A stretch of DNA of 64,000 bases from Bombilactobacillus apium (GCF_013385145.1 NZ_JABZEC010000003.1:186001-250000); one strand, 5' to 3'; shown: positions 17,419-27,173, counted from the first letter of the stretch. The notes: generated by a model from the letters alone, not told the origin. Numbers and translations are program-made.

Positions 17419-18806
17419 TAGTTAAAAACCTCCTGGAATAATTGCTGATGATGCTCTTGAAATAATTGTAAAATTTGGTCTACTTTAGTGACCGCATTGG
17501 GAATTCGTTCTACTTGGGGAGTCATAATATCCGTTAATTGCTCCGCTGATAAAACTTGCGTAATCTCCGGACTTTGTAAAATACTAGTTCGCAAGGAAAT
17601 CCCTTGAGCTTCAGCCGTTAAGCGAGCTTGATACAAATAAGCATGAGCTTGTCGACGTCCGACATGAGGTGTCAAAGCGTTCATAATCGCTCCCGAATAC
17701 ATGGTTCCATCATCGCGATCCAAATTAGCTCGCATCTGCTCTAAGTTAAACTGACCCTTGTTTAATAAAGTTCCTAGGTAATTCAGCTGTCCGGAAAGGT
17801 ACATCATAATTTCTGGAAGGGCTACATATAAATTACGCCAAACCGTGGTATCTTTATCGCCATGAACTTGCATTTGTTCATACATCAAAGTCATTTCATT
17901 GCGAATCACCTTACTTAAGTTAACTACCGATTCACATAAATACGGGCAACGGGAGGTGGGAATAACGGTTGAACCCTGCCGCTCGGGCGCGTAAGGTTCT
18001 TGAAACTCCCGCACCAAAGTCTGACTCATATAAAGCAACTCTTGCCCCAAACGGCCTCCCACCTGCGCAATTTCCGTGACTAAATGAGTATAATCAACAA
18101 AACGCTCGCGTTGAGTATGCCAGTACATTTCCGGAACACCAAGCCCCAGTAATTCGCAAAATTTAGCTTCCACCGCTTGATATTGGGGACCAATCATCTG
18201 CGACAAACCATCCGCATTGGCTAAACTCCCACAAAAAGTCTGCTGTGTCTGCTTTTCCAAAGCCGTTAAAAGATGCTCATACTCGTTTAAAAAAATTCCC
18301 AGTTTGAAGCCCAAAGTTGTATAAGAACCATAAATCCGGTGAGTTACACAAGCCGTCAAGGAAGATTGATAACGCCGAGTCAATTGTGCCAACCGTTTAA
18401 TCACAATCTCTAAATAACGGATTAAAATGGGGTGGGCCGCCTGCAATTGTAAAACGTAGGCCGTATCTTCAATATCTTCACTGGCTGCTCCTTGGTGGAG
18501 ATATTGTTCACCTCCATTTTGAAAACGCGGTTGCACATAAGCCATTAAGCCGGCTAAATAGTGGCCTCGACGAGCAACTGACAGCCGCAATTTTCGCAGA
18601 TTAAAGGTTTTCGGCTGCAGAACTTGAGCGATTTCTTGGGCCGCAGCTGCGGGAATCAATTGCTGGGAAGCCATAGCCTGAGCCAAAGCTGTTTCACAGC
18701 GACAAATACATCGCAAACGGCTCTCATCAGTCCAAACTGCCCGCATTGCTGCTGTCGAATATTCATTTTGGTTAAAAATTGAACTGAGCATTTCTCCGCC
18801 AGCCAT
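17418..18806 (-). CDS. PcaB/PurB-like protein of the fumarase/aspartase superfamily with altered catalytic loop
   Basis: 462 residues aligning end to end with 3-carboxymuconate cycloisomerase-type lyases. Conserved: YLHQGAASEDIEDTAYVLQL near residue 85 (family GATS.DI.DT), VTHRIYGSYTTLGFKLG near 151 with the His of the TH motif, WHTQRERFVD near 232, DRDDGTMYSGAIMNAL and GRRQAHAYLYQA in the C-terminal part. The signature GSSxMPxKxNP reads GSTVIPTSRCP near 277-287: catalytic Ser is Thr, and the substrate-binding Lys and Asn are Ser and Cys. So it either runs different chemistry or is not a lyase. Start ATG 18806 follows AGGAGG by 6 nt; one base separates it from lplA. Substrate unknown. Confidence 0.85.
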   Translation of the reverse strand: MAGGEMLSSIFNQNEYSTAAMRAVWTDESRLRCICRCETALAQAMASQQLIPAAAAQEIAQVLQPKTFNLRKLRLSVARRGHYLAGLMAYVQPRFQNGGEQYLHQGAASEDIEDTAYVLQLQAAHPILIRYLEIVIKRLAQLTRRYQSSLTACVTHRIYGSYTTLGFKLGIFLNEYEHLLTALEKQTQQTFCGSLANADGLSQMIGPQYQAVEAKFCELLGLGVPEMYWHTQRERFVDYTHLVTEIAQVGGRLGQELLYMSQTLVREFQEPYAPERQGSTVIPTSRCPYLCESVVNLSKVIRNEMTLMYEQMQVHGDKDTTVWRNLYVALPEIMMYLSGQLNYLGTLLNKGQFNLEQMRANLDRDDGTMYSGAIMNALTPHVGRRQAHAYLYQARLTAEAQGISLRTSILQSPEITQVLSAEQLTDIMTPQVERIPNAVTKVDQILQLFQEHHQQLFQEVFN

Positions 18807-18807
18807 C

Positions 18808-19860
18808 TTAGACCTCCTCATCATATTGAGTTTCGAGCAACATTTCTGCTAATTCTGCTGGTTGAAAAGCGCCTAAATTATGCTTTAAGTCGGCTTGTTG
18901 CAAGGCTTCAACTAAATTTTCTTTGTGGAAAGGAACCCCCAACAATTGGGCTTCGACTAGCTGCAGATTCCCAGAGGCTAAAGAAAAGTCCCCATATAGT
19001 TTCAACTGAGTTAAGATCCCTTTTTCGACCGAAAAACTAGCTTCGACTGTTCCCAGTCCCGCAAAATGACGGGCATGAAACTGGGTTCCCGGGCGTTTTG
19101 GTCCTTGGATCCAAGCTGGGGAACCATATTTCTTTTTAGCTAGAGCTAACATCCGTTCCCAATCAGCAGTCTGCATACGATAGGTAGGAACTTGGGCTAA
19201 ATCAGTAACCCCAAAAGCTTTTTTGATGAATAAAGTTTGTAACTCCTCTAGGGTAATATCTTGATATTGCGGGGCAAAATACTGCCGCAAATTGGTGACC
19301 CGACTATGGACCGATTTGACACCCTTCGAGCGTAACTTGGCTTTCAGGGGATGTAAGGCCAAAGAGGCAGCGTCCAAATCAACATCGACCATCAAGGTTC
19401 CCCCGCAAGAGAAACGATCCCCGACTCGCGCAGAGGACATCCCTGAAAACTTTTTCCCGTCCACCGTTAAATCATTGCGACCTCCCATTTCTGCGGGAAC
19501 TCCTAATTCCTGTAAAAGTGCTAGCGCAGTCTGCGCATAGTAAGCAAAATTTTGATAATTATTTCCCCGATCCGTGTCGACAAAACAATAGGTCAAATTA
19601 CCCGGATCGACATAGACAGCTCCACCACCAGCTCCGCGACGCATTACCGTAATATCATGCTCATGAATATAATCTAAATTTAATTCGGCCTCTAAATCCT
19701 GATTAACTCCACAAATTACAAATTTTTGAATCGGATGAAAGAAGTACAGTAAAGTTTGATCGCCAAACTGAGTCTCACTTTCAAAAAATTCCGACATTGC
19801 TTGACTGATATAGGGGTACTTTAAGTACTCCGCCCCGTTTGATAAATCAATATATAACAT
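18808..19860 (-). CDS. lplA: Lipoate-protein ligase A family
   Basis: Attaches lipoate to a lysine of carrier domains through lipoyl-AMP. Motifs: TVMRRGAGGGAVYVDPGN near residue 68 (RR.sGGGaVyhD in LplA), GRNDLTVDGKKFSGMSSA near 130 with the catalytic Lys, and the C-terminal accessory domain starting YGSPAWIQGPKRPGTQF. ATG 19860 gives an N-terminus like other LplAs (MLYIDLSNGAEYLKYPYISQ); the site ahead is only GGGGAAG. First gene of a three-gene operon with the PcaB-like protein and the lipoyl carrier, which is its obvious substrate. Confidence 0.93.
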   Translation of the reverse strand: MLYIDLSNGAEYLKYPYISQAMSEFFESETQFGDQTLLYFFHPIQKFVICGVNQDLEAELNLDYIHEHDITVMRRGAGGGAVYVDPGNLTYCFVDTDRGNNYQNFAYYAQTALALLQELGVPAEMGGRNDLTVDGKKFSGMSSARVGDRFSCGGTLMVDVDLDAASLALHPLKAKLRSKGVKSVHSRVTNLRQYFAPQYQDITLEELQTLFIKKAFGVTDLAQVPTYRMQTADWERMLALAKKKYGSPAWIQGPKRPGTQFHARHFAGLGTVEASFSVEKGILTQLKLYGDFSLASGNLQLVEAQLLGVPFHKENLVEALQQADLKHNLGAFQPAELAEMLLETQYDEEV

Positions 19861-19923
19861 AAATTCTTCCCCATCTTCCAAATCGTTTCCAACAATTACC
19901 AAAATAAAACTGGGTTACCCCAG

Positions 19924-20382
19924 CTATTCTTCTCGACTTGGACGCACAACCATGACATCAGTCAATGCGTTTCGCGTCACATAGGCGGAAACTGAACCGA
20001 CTAATAAACGTTCCACCGCATTGAGACCAGTTGAACCAATAACAATCAAGTCTTCATGATAATCTTTCAAAAAATCTAAGGCAATTACGGTCTTGGGATC
20101 GCCAAAACGACTATGAATCTTCACTTGGTCTTCTTTGAGACCCGCAGCCAAAGCCTTTTTTTGCATTTCATCTAAATAAGATTTGGAATCTTCTGCAATC
20201 CGGTAAATCACATCATGAGTCAACAAATTACCATAGGATCCAGAAAATTGCCGGGTATCTAAAACGTTTAAAATATCAAGTGTCGCCTGATTCTGCTGGA
20301 CAATTTGGACGGCGCGAGTGACCGCTAAATCTGCTTCTTTGGAACCATCAACAGGAACTAAAATTCTCTGATATTCATGCAT
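19924..20382 (-). CDS. Universal stress protein (UspA family, ATP-binding type)
   Basis: Single Usp domain of 152 residues. It opens RILVPVDGSKEADLAV, with Asp for the adenine site, and ends VIGSTGLNAVERLLVGSVSAYV.RNALTDVMVV, which matches the G-2x-G-9x-G-S nucleotide motif. It is therefore probably an ATP-binding Usp, unlike the paralogue at 12528. ATG 20382 lies 8 nt after GAGGG. It is upstream of and co-directional with the lplA operon, 63 bp away. Confidence 0.92.
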   Translation of the reverse strand: MHEYQRILVPVDGSKEADLAVTRAVQIVQQNQATLDILNVLDTRQFSGSYGNLLTHDVIYRIAEDSKSYLDEMQKKALAAGLKEDQVKIHSRFGDPKTVIALDFLKDYHEDLIVIGSTGLNAVERLLVGSVSAYVTRNALTDVMVVRPSREE

Positions 20383-20519
20383 TATCTTCACCCTCTCTAC
20401 TTTATTACAGAATACGTCTCCCGATGAGGAATTTCAAATATTCTTTCTAAATATTTAGGATATTTTTTTCGGAATTTTTTTGCTAGAATAAGGAGAATAA
20501 ATTGCGGAGGTATTTTAAA

Positions 20520-21344
20520 ATGGAATCTAAGCAAACTTTAAAATTAGAAGCTGGGATCAATTTTCGGGAATTAGGCGGTTACCAAACCCAAACTGGTCAA
20601 AAGATTAAAAGTCATAAGTTAGTTCGTTCGGCCAGTCTGGGTCATCTATCCCCGGCTGACTTAGATTTTTTAAACAATTATCAAATCGCCTATGATATTG
20701 ATTTTCGTTCCAGTGAAGAAAGTCAACAAGTTCCCGATCGGGTTCCAGATTCAGCTGAATATGTCTTCAACCCCGTCTTTCGGGAAGATTTAACTCAGGC
20801 TTCAAAATTTGCGGATGATCAGCCGGAAGAACAACCGGAACACGATATCGAAGGAATGTCTAAAGTTCCTTTGAATGGTCACCGCCAAATGATTCAAACT
20901 TATCGGGAATTAATTACTAATAGCTCAGCACAAAAGGCTTACCGAACTTTCTTCGATAAACTCCTAGCCAATGACCAAGAAGGCCACGCCCTTTTGTTCC
21001 ACTGTACTGCTGGTAAAGACCGGACCGGAATGGGAGCCATCTTTATTTTGACAGCTTTAGGCGTTGATCGTGAAACCATCGTCCAAGATTACCTACTAAC
21101 TAATACGACTTCCAAGCCTTTTATCAATGAAACCCTCCAAAAGTTAAGTACTGTCAATAATGTCAGCGATCAAATGTATGATTCAGTCAAATCTCTTTTG
21201 ACCGTCCACGAAGAATATTTACAGGCTGCTGACGAAGAGGTTCAAAAAATGTCCGGCAGTTGGTTTAATTATCTCCAAAAGGTCCTCAAAGTTGATGATG
21301 CGCAAATTGCCCAATTGCGATCCATCTATTTAGAAGCCAAATAA
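20520..21344 (+). CDS. Protein-tyrosine/lipid phosphatase, LptpA/TriAP (Y_phosphatase3) family
   Basis: 274 residues with the C(X)5R active site LFHCTAGKDRTGMG near residues 158-171 and the N-terminal FRELGGYQTQTGQKIKSHKLVRSA characteristic of Y_phosphatase3 enzymes (dual phospho-Tyr and phosphoinositide activity in relatives). The general-acid Asp and the DIDFRSSEE loop are present. ATG 20520 is preceded by GCGGAGG. A second family member lies at 45078-45848 in this window. Cytoplasmic; substrate unknown. Confidence 0.92.
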   Translation: MESKQTLKLEAGINFRELGGYQTQTGQKIKSHKLVRSASLGHLSPADLDFLNNYQIAYDIDFRSSEESQQVPDRVPDSAEYVFNPVFREDLTQASKFADDQPEEQPEHDIEGMSKVPLNGHRQMIQTYRELITNSSAQKAYRTFFDKLLANDQEGHALLFHCTAGKDRTGMGAIFILTALGVDRETIVQDYLLTNTTSKPFINETLQKLSTVNNVSDQMYDSVKSLLTVHEEYLQAADEEVQKMSGSWFNYLQKVLKVDDAQIAQLRSIYLEAK

Positions 21345-21433
21345 GGATAATTATTTATCCCGATTGGTCTGTCAATAATCTATGCCTAATTTGTCTTAAA
21401 TTAATAGCAATAATTCTCTTCTAGAGACCACAA

Positions 21434-21478
21434 AAAAGAATCAGTCGAAAACGAAAGTTTTCCAACTGATTCCTTTTT
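21434..21478. terminator. Shared terminator of phosphatase and phosphoketolase genes
   Basis: Arms AAAAAGAATCAGT and ACTGATTCCTTTTT with an inner GAAAAC/GTTTTC extension; T-runs on both strands, between convergent genes. Confidence 0.88.
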
Positions 21479-21498
21479 AATTACAACTATTAAAAGAA

Positions 21499-23865
21499 TT
21501 AATCTTGAAAGCCGTGAAATTGCCAGGCTTCCACTTCCGGTAAATCATCACCGTAAGTGCGAATATAATCGTGATGCGCTTGGAGTTTTTGATCCATTGT
21601 GGTCACAAAGTCTTGAGCTTGACTACCATAAACCAATTGAGCTGCATGGCGAGCCAAGTGGAAACGATCCATTTCGTTAACCACCCGCATATCAAATGGG
21701 GTCGTAATATCCCCATTCTCCCGGTAACCATGAGCGTACATTTGTGGTCGTTGCCGGTCATAGAAGATATCGCGAAGCAAGCCCTCATAACCATGGAAAG
21801 CAAAGATAATTGGCACTTCGGGCGTAAAGATCGTTTCAAATTGATCTTTAGTTAATCCCCGAGGATTTTGACTTGGAATTTGTAATTTCAATAAGTCCAC
21901 GACATTAACAAAACGCAGCTTCAAATCAGGGAATTGGGCGTGTAAAAGATCAATCGCTGCTAAAGCTTCTAAGTTCGGTTCCGTACCGGCAGCCGCAAAA
22001 ATCAAATCTGGCTTTTGCCCTTGATCATTAGAAGCCCAATCAATAACCTTCAAGCCTTGATCAACTAATTTTTCCGCTTCAGCCATGGAATAAAATTGTA
22101 AACGTGGCTGCTTGGAAGCTACGATCAAGTTAATTACTTCCTGATCATTCAAGACCCGATCAGCGACAGCTAGTAAAGTATTGGCATCTGCTGGTAAATA
22201 TTCGCGAATATACTGCGATTTCTTTTCTGCTAAATGAGTTAAAATTCCTGGATCTTGGTGCGTATAGCCATTGTGATCTTGTTGGAAAGAAGTCGAGGTG
22301 GCAATTACATTCAAAGCTGGATACTTCTGCCGCCAAGCTTGTTCATCAGCTTTGCGGAGCCATTTGAAATGCTGGGTTAACATCGAATCTACCACCCGCA
22401 AGAAAGCTTCGTAACTGGTAAAGATCCCGTGTCGACCAGTTAAAGTATAGCCTTCCAGCCAACCTTCAGCCTGATGTTCAGATAACTGAGCATCCAAAAC
22501 CCGACCTGCCGGAGCTTCAAATTGATCATTAGGTTCATGAATTGGCTCTAGCCATTGACGATCAGTGGCTTCAAAAATATGTTGCAAACGATTGGACATC
22601 GTTTCATCAGGACCAAAGAGACGGAAATTATGCGGATTTAATTTAATCAAATCTCGCAAGTAACTACCGAATTCAATCATATCTTGTGCCGTTCTAGTTC
22701 CCGGTTGGTCAATCGCTAACTGGTACTTCCGATAATCTGGGAGCTGCAAAGGCTGCGGATCTAGGCCCCCATTGGTAATCGGGTTCATGGCCATCCGTTG
22801 CTTACCCTCTGGCGTCAAGGCCTTTAATTCGGGAACTAAGTGACCTTGAGCATCAAATGCCGTTTCGGGATGATAAGATTTCAACCAGGCAGTTAAAGCT
22901 CCAACGTGTTCGAGATGCTTTTGATCAACGGGAATTGGAATCTGATGGGCTCTAAAGGAACCTTCAATCGGTGCGCCATCCCAAGTTTTCGGACCCGTCC
23001 AACCTTTAGGAGCTCGGAGAATAATTACTGGCCAAACTGGACGTTGAGCTTGATCAGCACCAGCTTTTCGAGCCTGAGTTTGAATTTCTTGAATTCGTGC
23101 CAGAGCCTGATCCATAACTTGCGCCATTTGCGGATGCATGACGGTTGGATCATCACCTTCAACAAAGAATGGTTCCCAACCCATTCCCCGGAAGTATTCA
23201 CTCAATTCTTGGTCAGTCTTGCGCGACAAGATTGTCGGATTAGAAATCTTGAAACCATTGAGATTCAAGATGGGGAGTACCGCGCCATCGTTTACTGGAT
23301 TGATAAAAACATTCGAGAACCAAGAAGTGGCTAAAGGACCGGTTTCCGCTTCACCATCACCGACAACTACGGCGGCAATAACGTCGGGATTATCCAAAAT
23401 AGCCCCTACTCCATGGGATAAGGAATAACCTAATTCCCCACCTTCATGAATTGAACCGGGAGTTTCGGGTGCGGCATGAGAAGCTACGCCACCAGGAAAA
23501 GAAAATTGCTTAAACAAGCGAGCCATTCCGGCTTCATCAGAACTAATTTCGGGATAAATTTCGCTGTAACTGCCATCTAAATAGGAATTAGAGACCATCA
23601 CTTGGCCACCATGTCCAGGACCTTCGATGTAGAACATATTTAAATTATTTTTCTTAATTAACCGGTTCAAATGGGTATAAATAAAGTTTTGTCCGGCGAT
23701 TGTGCCCCAGTGACCGATCGGATGGACTTTAACATCACTAGCGGTGAGAGGATGCTTTAATAAAGGATTAGCTTTTAAATATAATTGACCTACAGAAATA
23801 TAATTAGCGGCTTCAAAATAGCGCTGCATTAACTTGAAGTAGGCGGAGCTATTGTAGTCTGTCAT
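21499..23865 (-). CDS. xfp: Xylulose-5-phosphate/fructose-6-phosphate phosphoketolase
   Basis: Thiamine-diphosphate enzyme that splits xylulose 5-phosphate with phosphate into acetyl-phosphate and glyceraldehyde 3-phosphate. The 788 residues match the family. Seen: [20 protein letters not shown] near residue 79, [16 protein letters not shown] near 140, the ThDP motif [14 protein letters not shown] near 168 with [12 protein letters not shown] near 202, and [18 protein letters not shown] near 531. AAGGAG precedes the ATG. Class II aldolase is also in this window, so both glycolysis and the phosphoketolase route are likely present. A palindrome at 23932-23949 lies in its promoter region and a GntR gene is just upstream. 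Confidence 0.97.
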   Translation of the reverse strand: MTDYNSSAYFKLMQRYFEAANYISVGQLYLKANPLLKHPLTASDVKVHPIGHWGTIAGQNFIYTHLNRLIKKNNLNMFYIEGPGHGGQVMVSNSYLDGSYSEIYPEISSDEAGMARLFKQFSFPGGVASHAAPETPGSIHEGGELGYSLSHGVGAILDNPDVIAAVVVGDGEAETGPLATSWFSNVFINPVNDGAVLPILNLNGFKISNPTILSRKTDQELSEYFRGMGWEPFFVEGDDPTVMHPQMAQVMDQALARIQEIQTQARKAGADQAQRPVWPVIILRAPKGWTGPKTWDGAPIEGSFRAHQIPIPVDQKHLEHVGALTAWLKSYHPETAFDAQGHLVPELKALTPEGKQRMAMNPITNGGLDPQPLQLPDYRKYQLAIDQPGTRTAQDMIEFGSYLRDLIKLNPHNFRLFGPDETMSNRLQHIFEATDRQWLEPIHEPNDQFEAPAGRVLDAQLSEHQAEGWLEGYTLTGRHGIFTSYEAFLRVVDSMLTQHFKWLRKADEQAWRQKYPALNVIATSTSFQQDHNGYTHQDPGILTHLAEKKSQYIREYLPADANTLLAVADRVLNDQEVINLIVASKQPRLQFYSMAEAEKLVDQGLKVIDWASNDQGQKPDLIFAAAGTEPNLEALAAIDLLHAQFPDLKLRFVNVVDLLKLQIPSQNPRGLTKDQFETIFTPEVPIIFAFHGYEGLLRDIFYDRQRPQMYAHGYRENGDITTPFDMRVVNEMDRFHLARHAAQLVYGSQAQDFVTTMDQKLQAHHDYIRTYGDDLPEVEAWQFHGFQD

Positions 23866-23931
23866 TGCTCAAAAATCTCCTTTTTTCTCTACCTGAAAGT
23901 TATTCTTAACTTTCATTTCAACTTGCCTTCA

Positions 23932-23949
23932 ACCAATATAATAATTGGT
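23932..23949. promoter_or_regulatory. Palindromic operator candidate between gntR and xfp
   Basis: ACCAAT-6 nt-ATTGGT, exact arms, lying 67 bp above the xfp start and overlapping a TATATT-like -10 sequence. It is a natural binding site for the neighbouring GntR protein, but that is inference. Confidence 0.45.
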
Positions 23950-23962
23950 ACGCTCCAATTTT

Positions 23963-24685
23963 TCAAGATAAATCGACTAAAGTGGCAAAATTTAAATATT
24001 GATAATGCAAACGCATACTAGAATATTCGAACGGCGTCCCATCATCTTGCAGAAAAATCCCGGTAATTACTCCCACGGGTTCCCAGTTTTCTAGGCGCAA
24101 GCGTTCTTGATCGTTTTGTGTCGAAGGTTCAGCTTGAAAATTTAAATAGGCTCGTTTGATAAGCCGATTTTCCTGATTTTCCAAGTAGTTAAACAAGGAT
24201 TGCTTTAACAATTGGCGGGATAGATTAGGGAATAAACGAACGGGAATATAACTTTGTTCAATTAGAATGGGGGTTGTGTCAATGCTTCGCAAGCGCTGAA
24301 AGCTGTAAACAAAATCATCGGCAGTTAAGAAAAGATTCTGCTGAATTTCAGGGGTCGGTAAAACAACATCCAAGGATAAAACTTCAATATGTTGTTCATG
24401 GCCGGGGGTCACCATCGAAGTAGTCAAACCCACATTATCACCATTGTAATTCAAGGCCGTCTGCTGTTTTAAAAATAAGGGATTAATGAAGTTTCCTGAC
24501 CCCTGCTTTTTAAAAACGATTCCCTGATCGGCCAATAATTGCAGGGCCCGTTTGATCGAGCTCCGACTCACCGCAAAAGTCTGGGTCAGCGTCCTTTCAT
24601 CCGGTAACTTCAGTTCTGGATAATGTTCATGAATAATATTGTCGCGAATAGTTTGGGCAATTTGGACATAAATTGGTTTCTTCAT
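23963..24685 (-). CDS. GntR-family transcriptional regulator, HutC subfamily
   Basis: 240 residues. N-terminal winged helix: YVQIAQTIRDNIIHEHY, then PDERTLTQTFAVSRSSIKRALQ near residues 27-46 and the wing KKQGSGNFI. The rest is a UTRA ligand-binding domain (SFQRLRSIDTTPILIEQSYIPVRLFPNL near 127). UTRA proteins sense sugar phosphates or related metabolites. It is transcribed toward xfp, 98 bp upstream of it, and separate from it by its own operator-like palindrome, which suggests control of xfp and possibly itself. Confidence 0.9.
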   Translation of the reverse strand: MKKPIYVQIAQTIRDNIIHEHYPELKLPDERTLTQTFAVSRSSIKRALQLLADQGIVFKKQGSGNFINPLFLKQQTALNYNGDNVGLTTSMVTPGHEQHIEVLSLDVVLPTPEIQQNLFLTADDFVYSFQRLRSIDTTPILIEQSYIPVRLFPNLSRQLLKQSLFNYLENQENRLIKRAYLNFQAEPSTQNDQERLRLENWEPVGVITGIFLQDDGTPFEYSSMRLHYQYLNFATLVDLS

Positions 24686-24861
24686 CTTTTAGTCTCCACA
24701 TTAAAAATTAAAACTTTATCTTTCTTGGACTTGAATAACTTTAGTTAGTAGTCTAAAGCTAGTTGGCAATTAATAGGGATTAATTCCGATTAAAATTGGG
24801 ATTCTTCAATTATCACTGGTATAATTTAACTTGAAAAAGTTTTAGAAATGAGGAATAACAG

Positions 24862-26238
24862 TTGTCTGATTCGCAGATACTATTTAATTTAGTTTGGATT
24901 GTCATTATTTTCGTTTTAGCTTTCTTCTTTATTTTAGCGGAATTTGCGCTAGTTTCAACGCGATCCAGCCAAATTGAAGATGCTCTGGCGCAAAAGAAGG
25001 GAAATCCGAAGCGACTTAAATTAGCTTTGCATATGGTGAACAACCTTAATGAATATTTATCCACGACTCAAGTCGGAACGACCGCTACCAGCCTAATTCT
25101 TGGTTGGATTGGCGAAGATACGTTGCGGTCTTTTTTTAACCATATTTTAGGGATTTCTCTCCAAAATTCAACCAGCTTGAAGGCGGTTAGTTCGGTCGTG
25201 GCCTTATTACTACTCACCTATTTACAAGTTGTTTTGACTGAAATCGTCCCCAAAAATATTAGTATTGATTTACCCCTGAAAATGCTCAATCTGACCGTTA
25301 CCCCTCTACACGTCTTTCATACCATTGCCTATCCTTTCGTCTGGTTACTCAATATCTCCGCTACCGGGATCGTGAAAATGTTAGGGATGAAACCAGCGGA
25401 CACGGAGAGTGAAGTCTTCACCCAATCGGAAATTCTCCGTTTGTCTCAGGCTTCCGTAACCAGTGGGCAGTTAGATAAAAATGACCTTCTTTACATGCAA
25501 CGGGCTTTTGACCTCAATGACAAGGTGGCCAAAGATATTATGATCGACCGGACCCGTCTCTATGTGGTCGATATCACCGATACTATTAAGGATGTCATCA
25601 AAGATTACTTGCAACAAGGTTTCTCTCGTTTTCCGGTTGTAGCTGAAAACGATAAAGATAAAATTCTCGGCTATGTTTACGCTTATGACTTTGTGCGTCA
25701 AAGCCAAGTTAATGATCAATTATCCATTAGTCATATCTTAAGATCTATTGTAACTGTTCCCGAAAGTATGCCCATTCAAAATATCTTAAAACAAATGATT
25801 GCTAAACAAACACCAATTGTCGTCGTTGTTGATGAATACGGCGGAACAAGTGGGATTGTTACCGACAAGGATATTTACGAAGAACTATTTGGAACTGTCA
25901 AAGACGAAGTCGACAATGTTTCCGAAGAGTATATTATTAAAAATAGTGATTTATCCTATACGGTTAGTGGAAAAACAACTCTCTATGATTTTCAACGTTA
26001 TTTTAAAACCGATATTCAAGAATTCAAGGAATCTGATAGTGTAACTTTAGCGGGTTATTTGATTGACAAGTATCCTGAATTACATCTCAATAGTCAAATC
26101 AAACTCGATCAATTTAGCCTGAAGGTGACCGAGTTTGAACATTCTTATGCCGACAAACTCTTAGTAACTATTCCGGCCGCTGCCAAGAGTTCTAACAACC
26201 AAAATCTAGTGGCTTTGAAAGACAACACCGAACAATAG
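24862..26238 (+). CDS. CNNM/CorC-family transporter-associated membrane protein (DUF21 + CBS + CorC_HlyC)
   Basis: 458 residues: an N-terminal DUF21 membrane domain with about four hydrophobic segments (VIIFVLAFFFILAEFALVSTRSS and others), two CBS domains (MIDRTRLYVVDITD near 220, VVVVDEYGGTSGIVTDKDI near 318) and a C-terminal CorC_HlyC domain. Relatives take part in Mg2+ or Co2+ efflux; annotation as hemolysin is historical. TTG 24862 is the start, behind GAGGAA. Monocistronic, with a strong terminator at 26256. Confidence 0.9.
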   Translation: MSDSQILFNLVWIVIIFVLAFFFILAEFALVSTRSSQIEDALAQKKGNPKRLKLALHMVNNLNEYLSTTQVGTTATSLILGWIGEDTLRSFFNHILGISLQNSTSLKAVSSVVALLLLTYLQVVLTEIVPKNISIDLPLKMLNLTVTPLHVFHTIAYPFVWLLNISATGIVKMLGMKPADTESEVFTQSEILRLSQASVTSGQLDKNDLLYMQRAFDLNDKVAKDIMIDRTRLYVVDITDTIKDVIKDYLQQGFSRFPVVAENDKDKILGYVYAYDFVRQSQVNDQLSISHILRSIVTVPESMPIQNILKQMIAKQTPIVVVVDEYGGTSGIVTDKDIYEELFGTVKDEVDNVSEEYIIKNSDLSYTVSGKTTLYDFQRYFKTDIQEFKESDSVTLAGYLIDKYPELHLNSQIKLDQFSLKVTEFEHSYADKLLVTIPAAAKSSNNQNLVALKDNTEQ

Positions 26239-26255
26239 TTAATTAAATAAAAATA

Positions 26256-26306
26256 TGGACTAGAACTTTCCGATCTCAATCAAGAAAGTTCTAGTCCACA
26301 TTTTTT
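26256..26306. terminator. Shared terminator
   Basis: Perfect 15-bp arms TGGACTAGAACTTTC / GAAAGTTCTAGTCCA, with T6 on the plus side. Serves the CNNM gene and the convergent rgg. Confidence 0.9.
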
Positions 26307-26327
26307 AATTACTCATTTATTTTTATT

Positions 26328-27173
26328 TTACTGAAGTTGGGCGTTAATCTTCTCCACAACCATCTGATCTTGATTATATTCAGCAAAGACTTGGGCCGTT
26401 TTTAAGAATTGACCTTTAGTCTCTGGTTGGAAATGAGCTAAAGTCAGATAGAAATCTTCTACAAACAGACTACTACGATGACTTTGACTAATTTGTAATC
26501 CGCGTTGCGCAATCTTTAAGCCCTTATTTTTATTATCAATCTTACAATAATGGCCACTACACTTCTTACACAAGAATAAAAGACGTTTAATATCTAAATC
26601 AGAGTAAGTTTCATGCTGAGCGGCATTAACTTTTTTGATAATTTCGTTAAAATAGTATTCAGCAGGATCTAACAACTGCTTTTGGCTATAAATATAACCT
26701 TTTAAAGCATAAGCCAACATCAAAGCCAAATCTTCGTCTTCTTGCGCCTGGATCTGATTCAATAATAAATCAACTTGGAAGGAGGCGTTATCTAATTCTC
26801 CTTGGTCCAGTAGGAGATAAGCTTTCAATAAGAAAGTTCGGGGATTGGTCTTCGCCGCTTTCACTTTGTTAAGGGCCCGTAATTTGGTCTTTACTTCGGC
26901 CAATTCTCCGTTATAATAACTTTCTTCAAGATCATTTAAGGTCAGCTCCAAATCATCTTGGGGATCTTGGGAAAATTCAGTAAAAACATCGTTCAAGGTG
27001 AGCTCCAAACGGCTACAAATCTTGGTTAAAATATTCACCGTAGGAGCAATATTATGATTCTCCAACTTAGAAATTGTATTTTGCGTACAGATCCCAGCAG
27101 CTAACTCAACTTGGGTTAAATTTTTGGCTCGCCGGGTTTCATAGATCACTTGGCTTTGAAACATTTTCTTCAA
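26328..27173 (-). CDS. Rgg/PlcR-like regulator (XRE HTH plus helical repeats)
   Basis: 281 residues. The HTH spans residues 5-60 (IYETRRAKNLTQVELAAGICTQNTISKLENHN). The remainder is TPR-like helical repeats of the RNPP/Rgg fold, which usually bind a short peptide. Family members control neighbouring genes; the orphan LytTR regulator at 27420 is divergent from it. A possible 19-codon frame overlapping the intervening hairpin (27323-27382) could be tested as ligand, though I think the hairpin is only a terminator. Confidence 0.88.
   Translation of the reverse strand: MKKMFQSQVIYETRRAKNLTQVELAAGICTQNTISKLENHNIAPTVNILTKICSRLELTLNDVFTEFSQDPQDDLELTLNDLEESYYNGELAEVKTKLRALNKVKAAKTNPRTFLLKAYLLLDQGELDNASFQVDLLLNQIQAQEDEDLALMLAYALKGYIYSQKQLLDPAEYYFNEIIKKVNAAQHETYSDLDIKRLLFLCKKCSGHYCKIDNKNKGLKIAQRGLQISQSHRSSLFVEDFYLTLAHFQPETKGQFLKTAQVFAEYNQDQMVVEKINAQLQ

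Noticed and set aside
17418-18806. Annotation of the lyase as adenylosuccinate lyase (PurB) or CMLE (PcaB)
   Set aside because: The signature loop residues for substrate binding are replaced and there is no purine or aromatic-degradation context.
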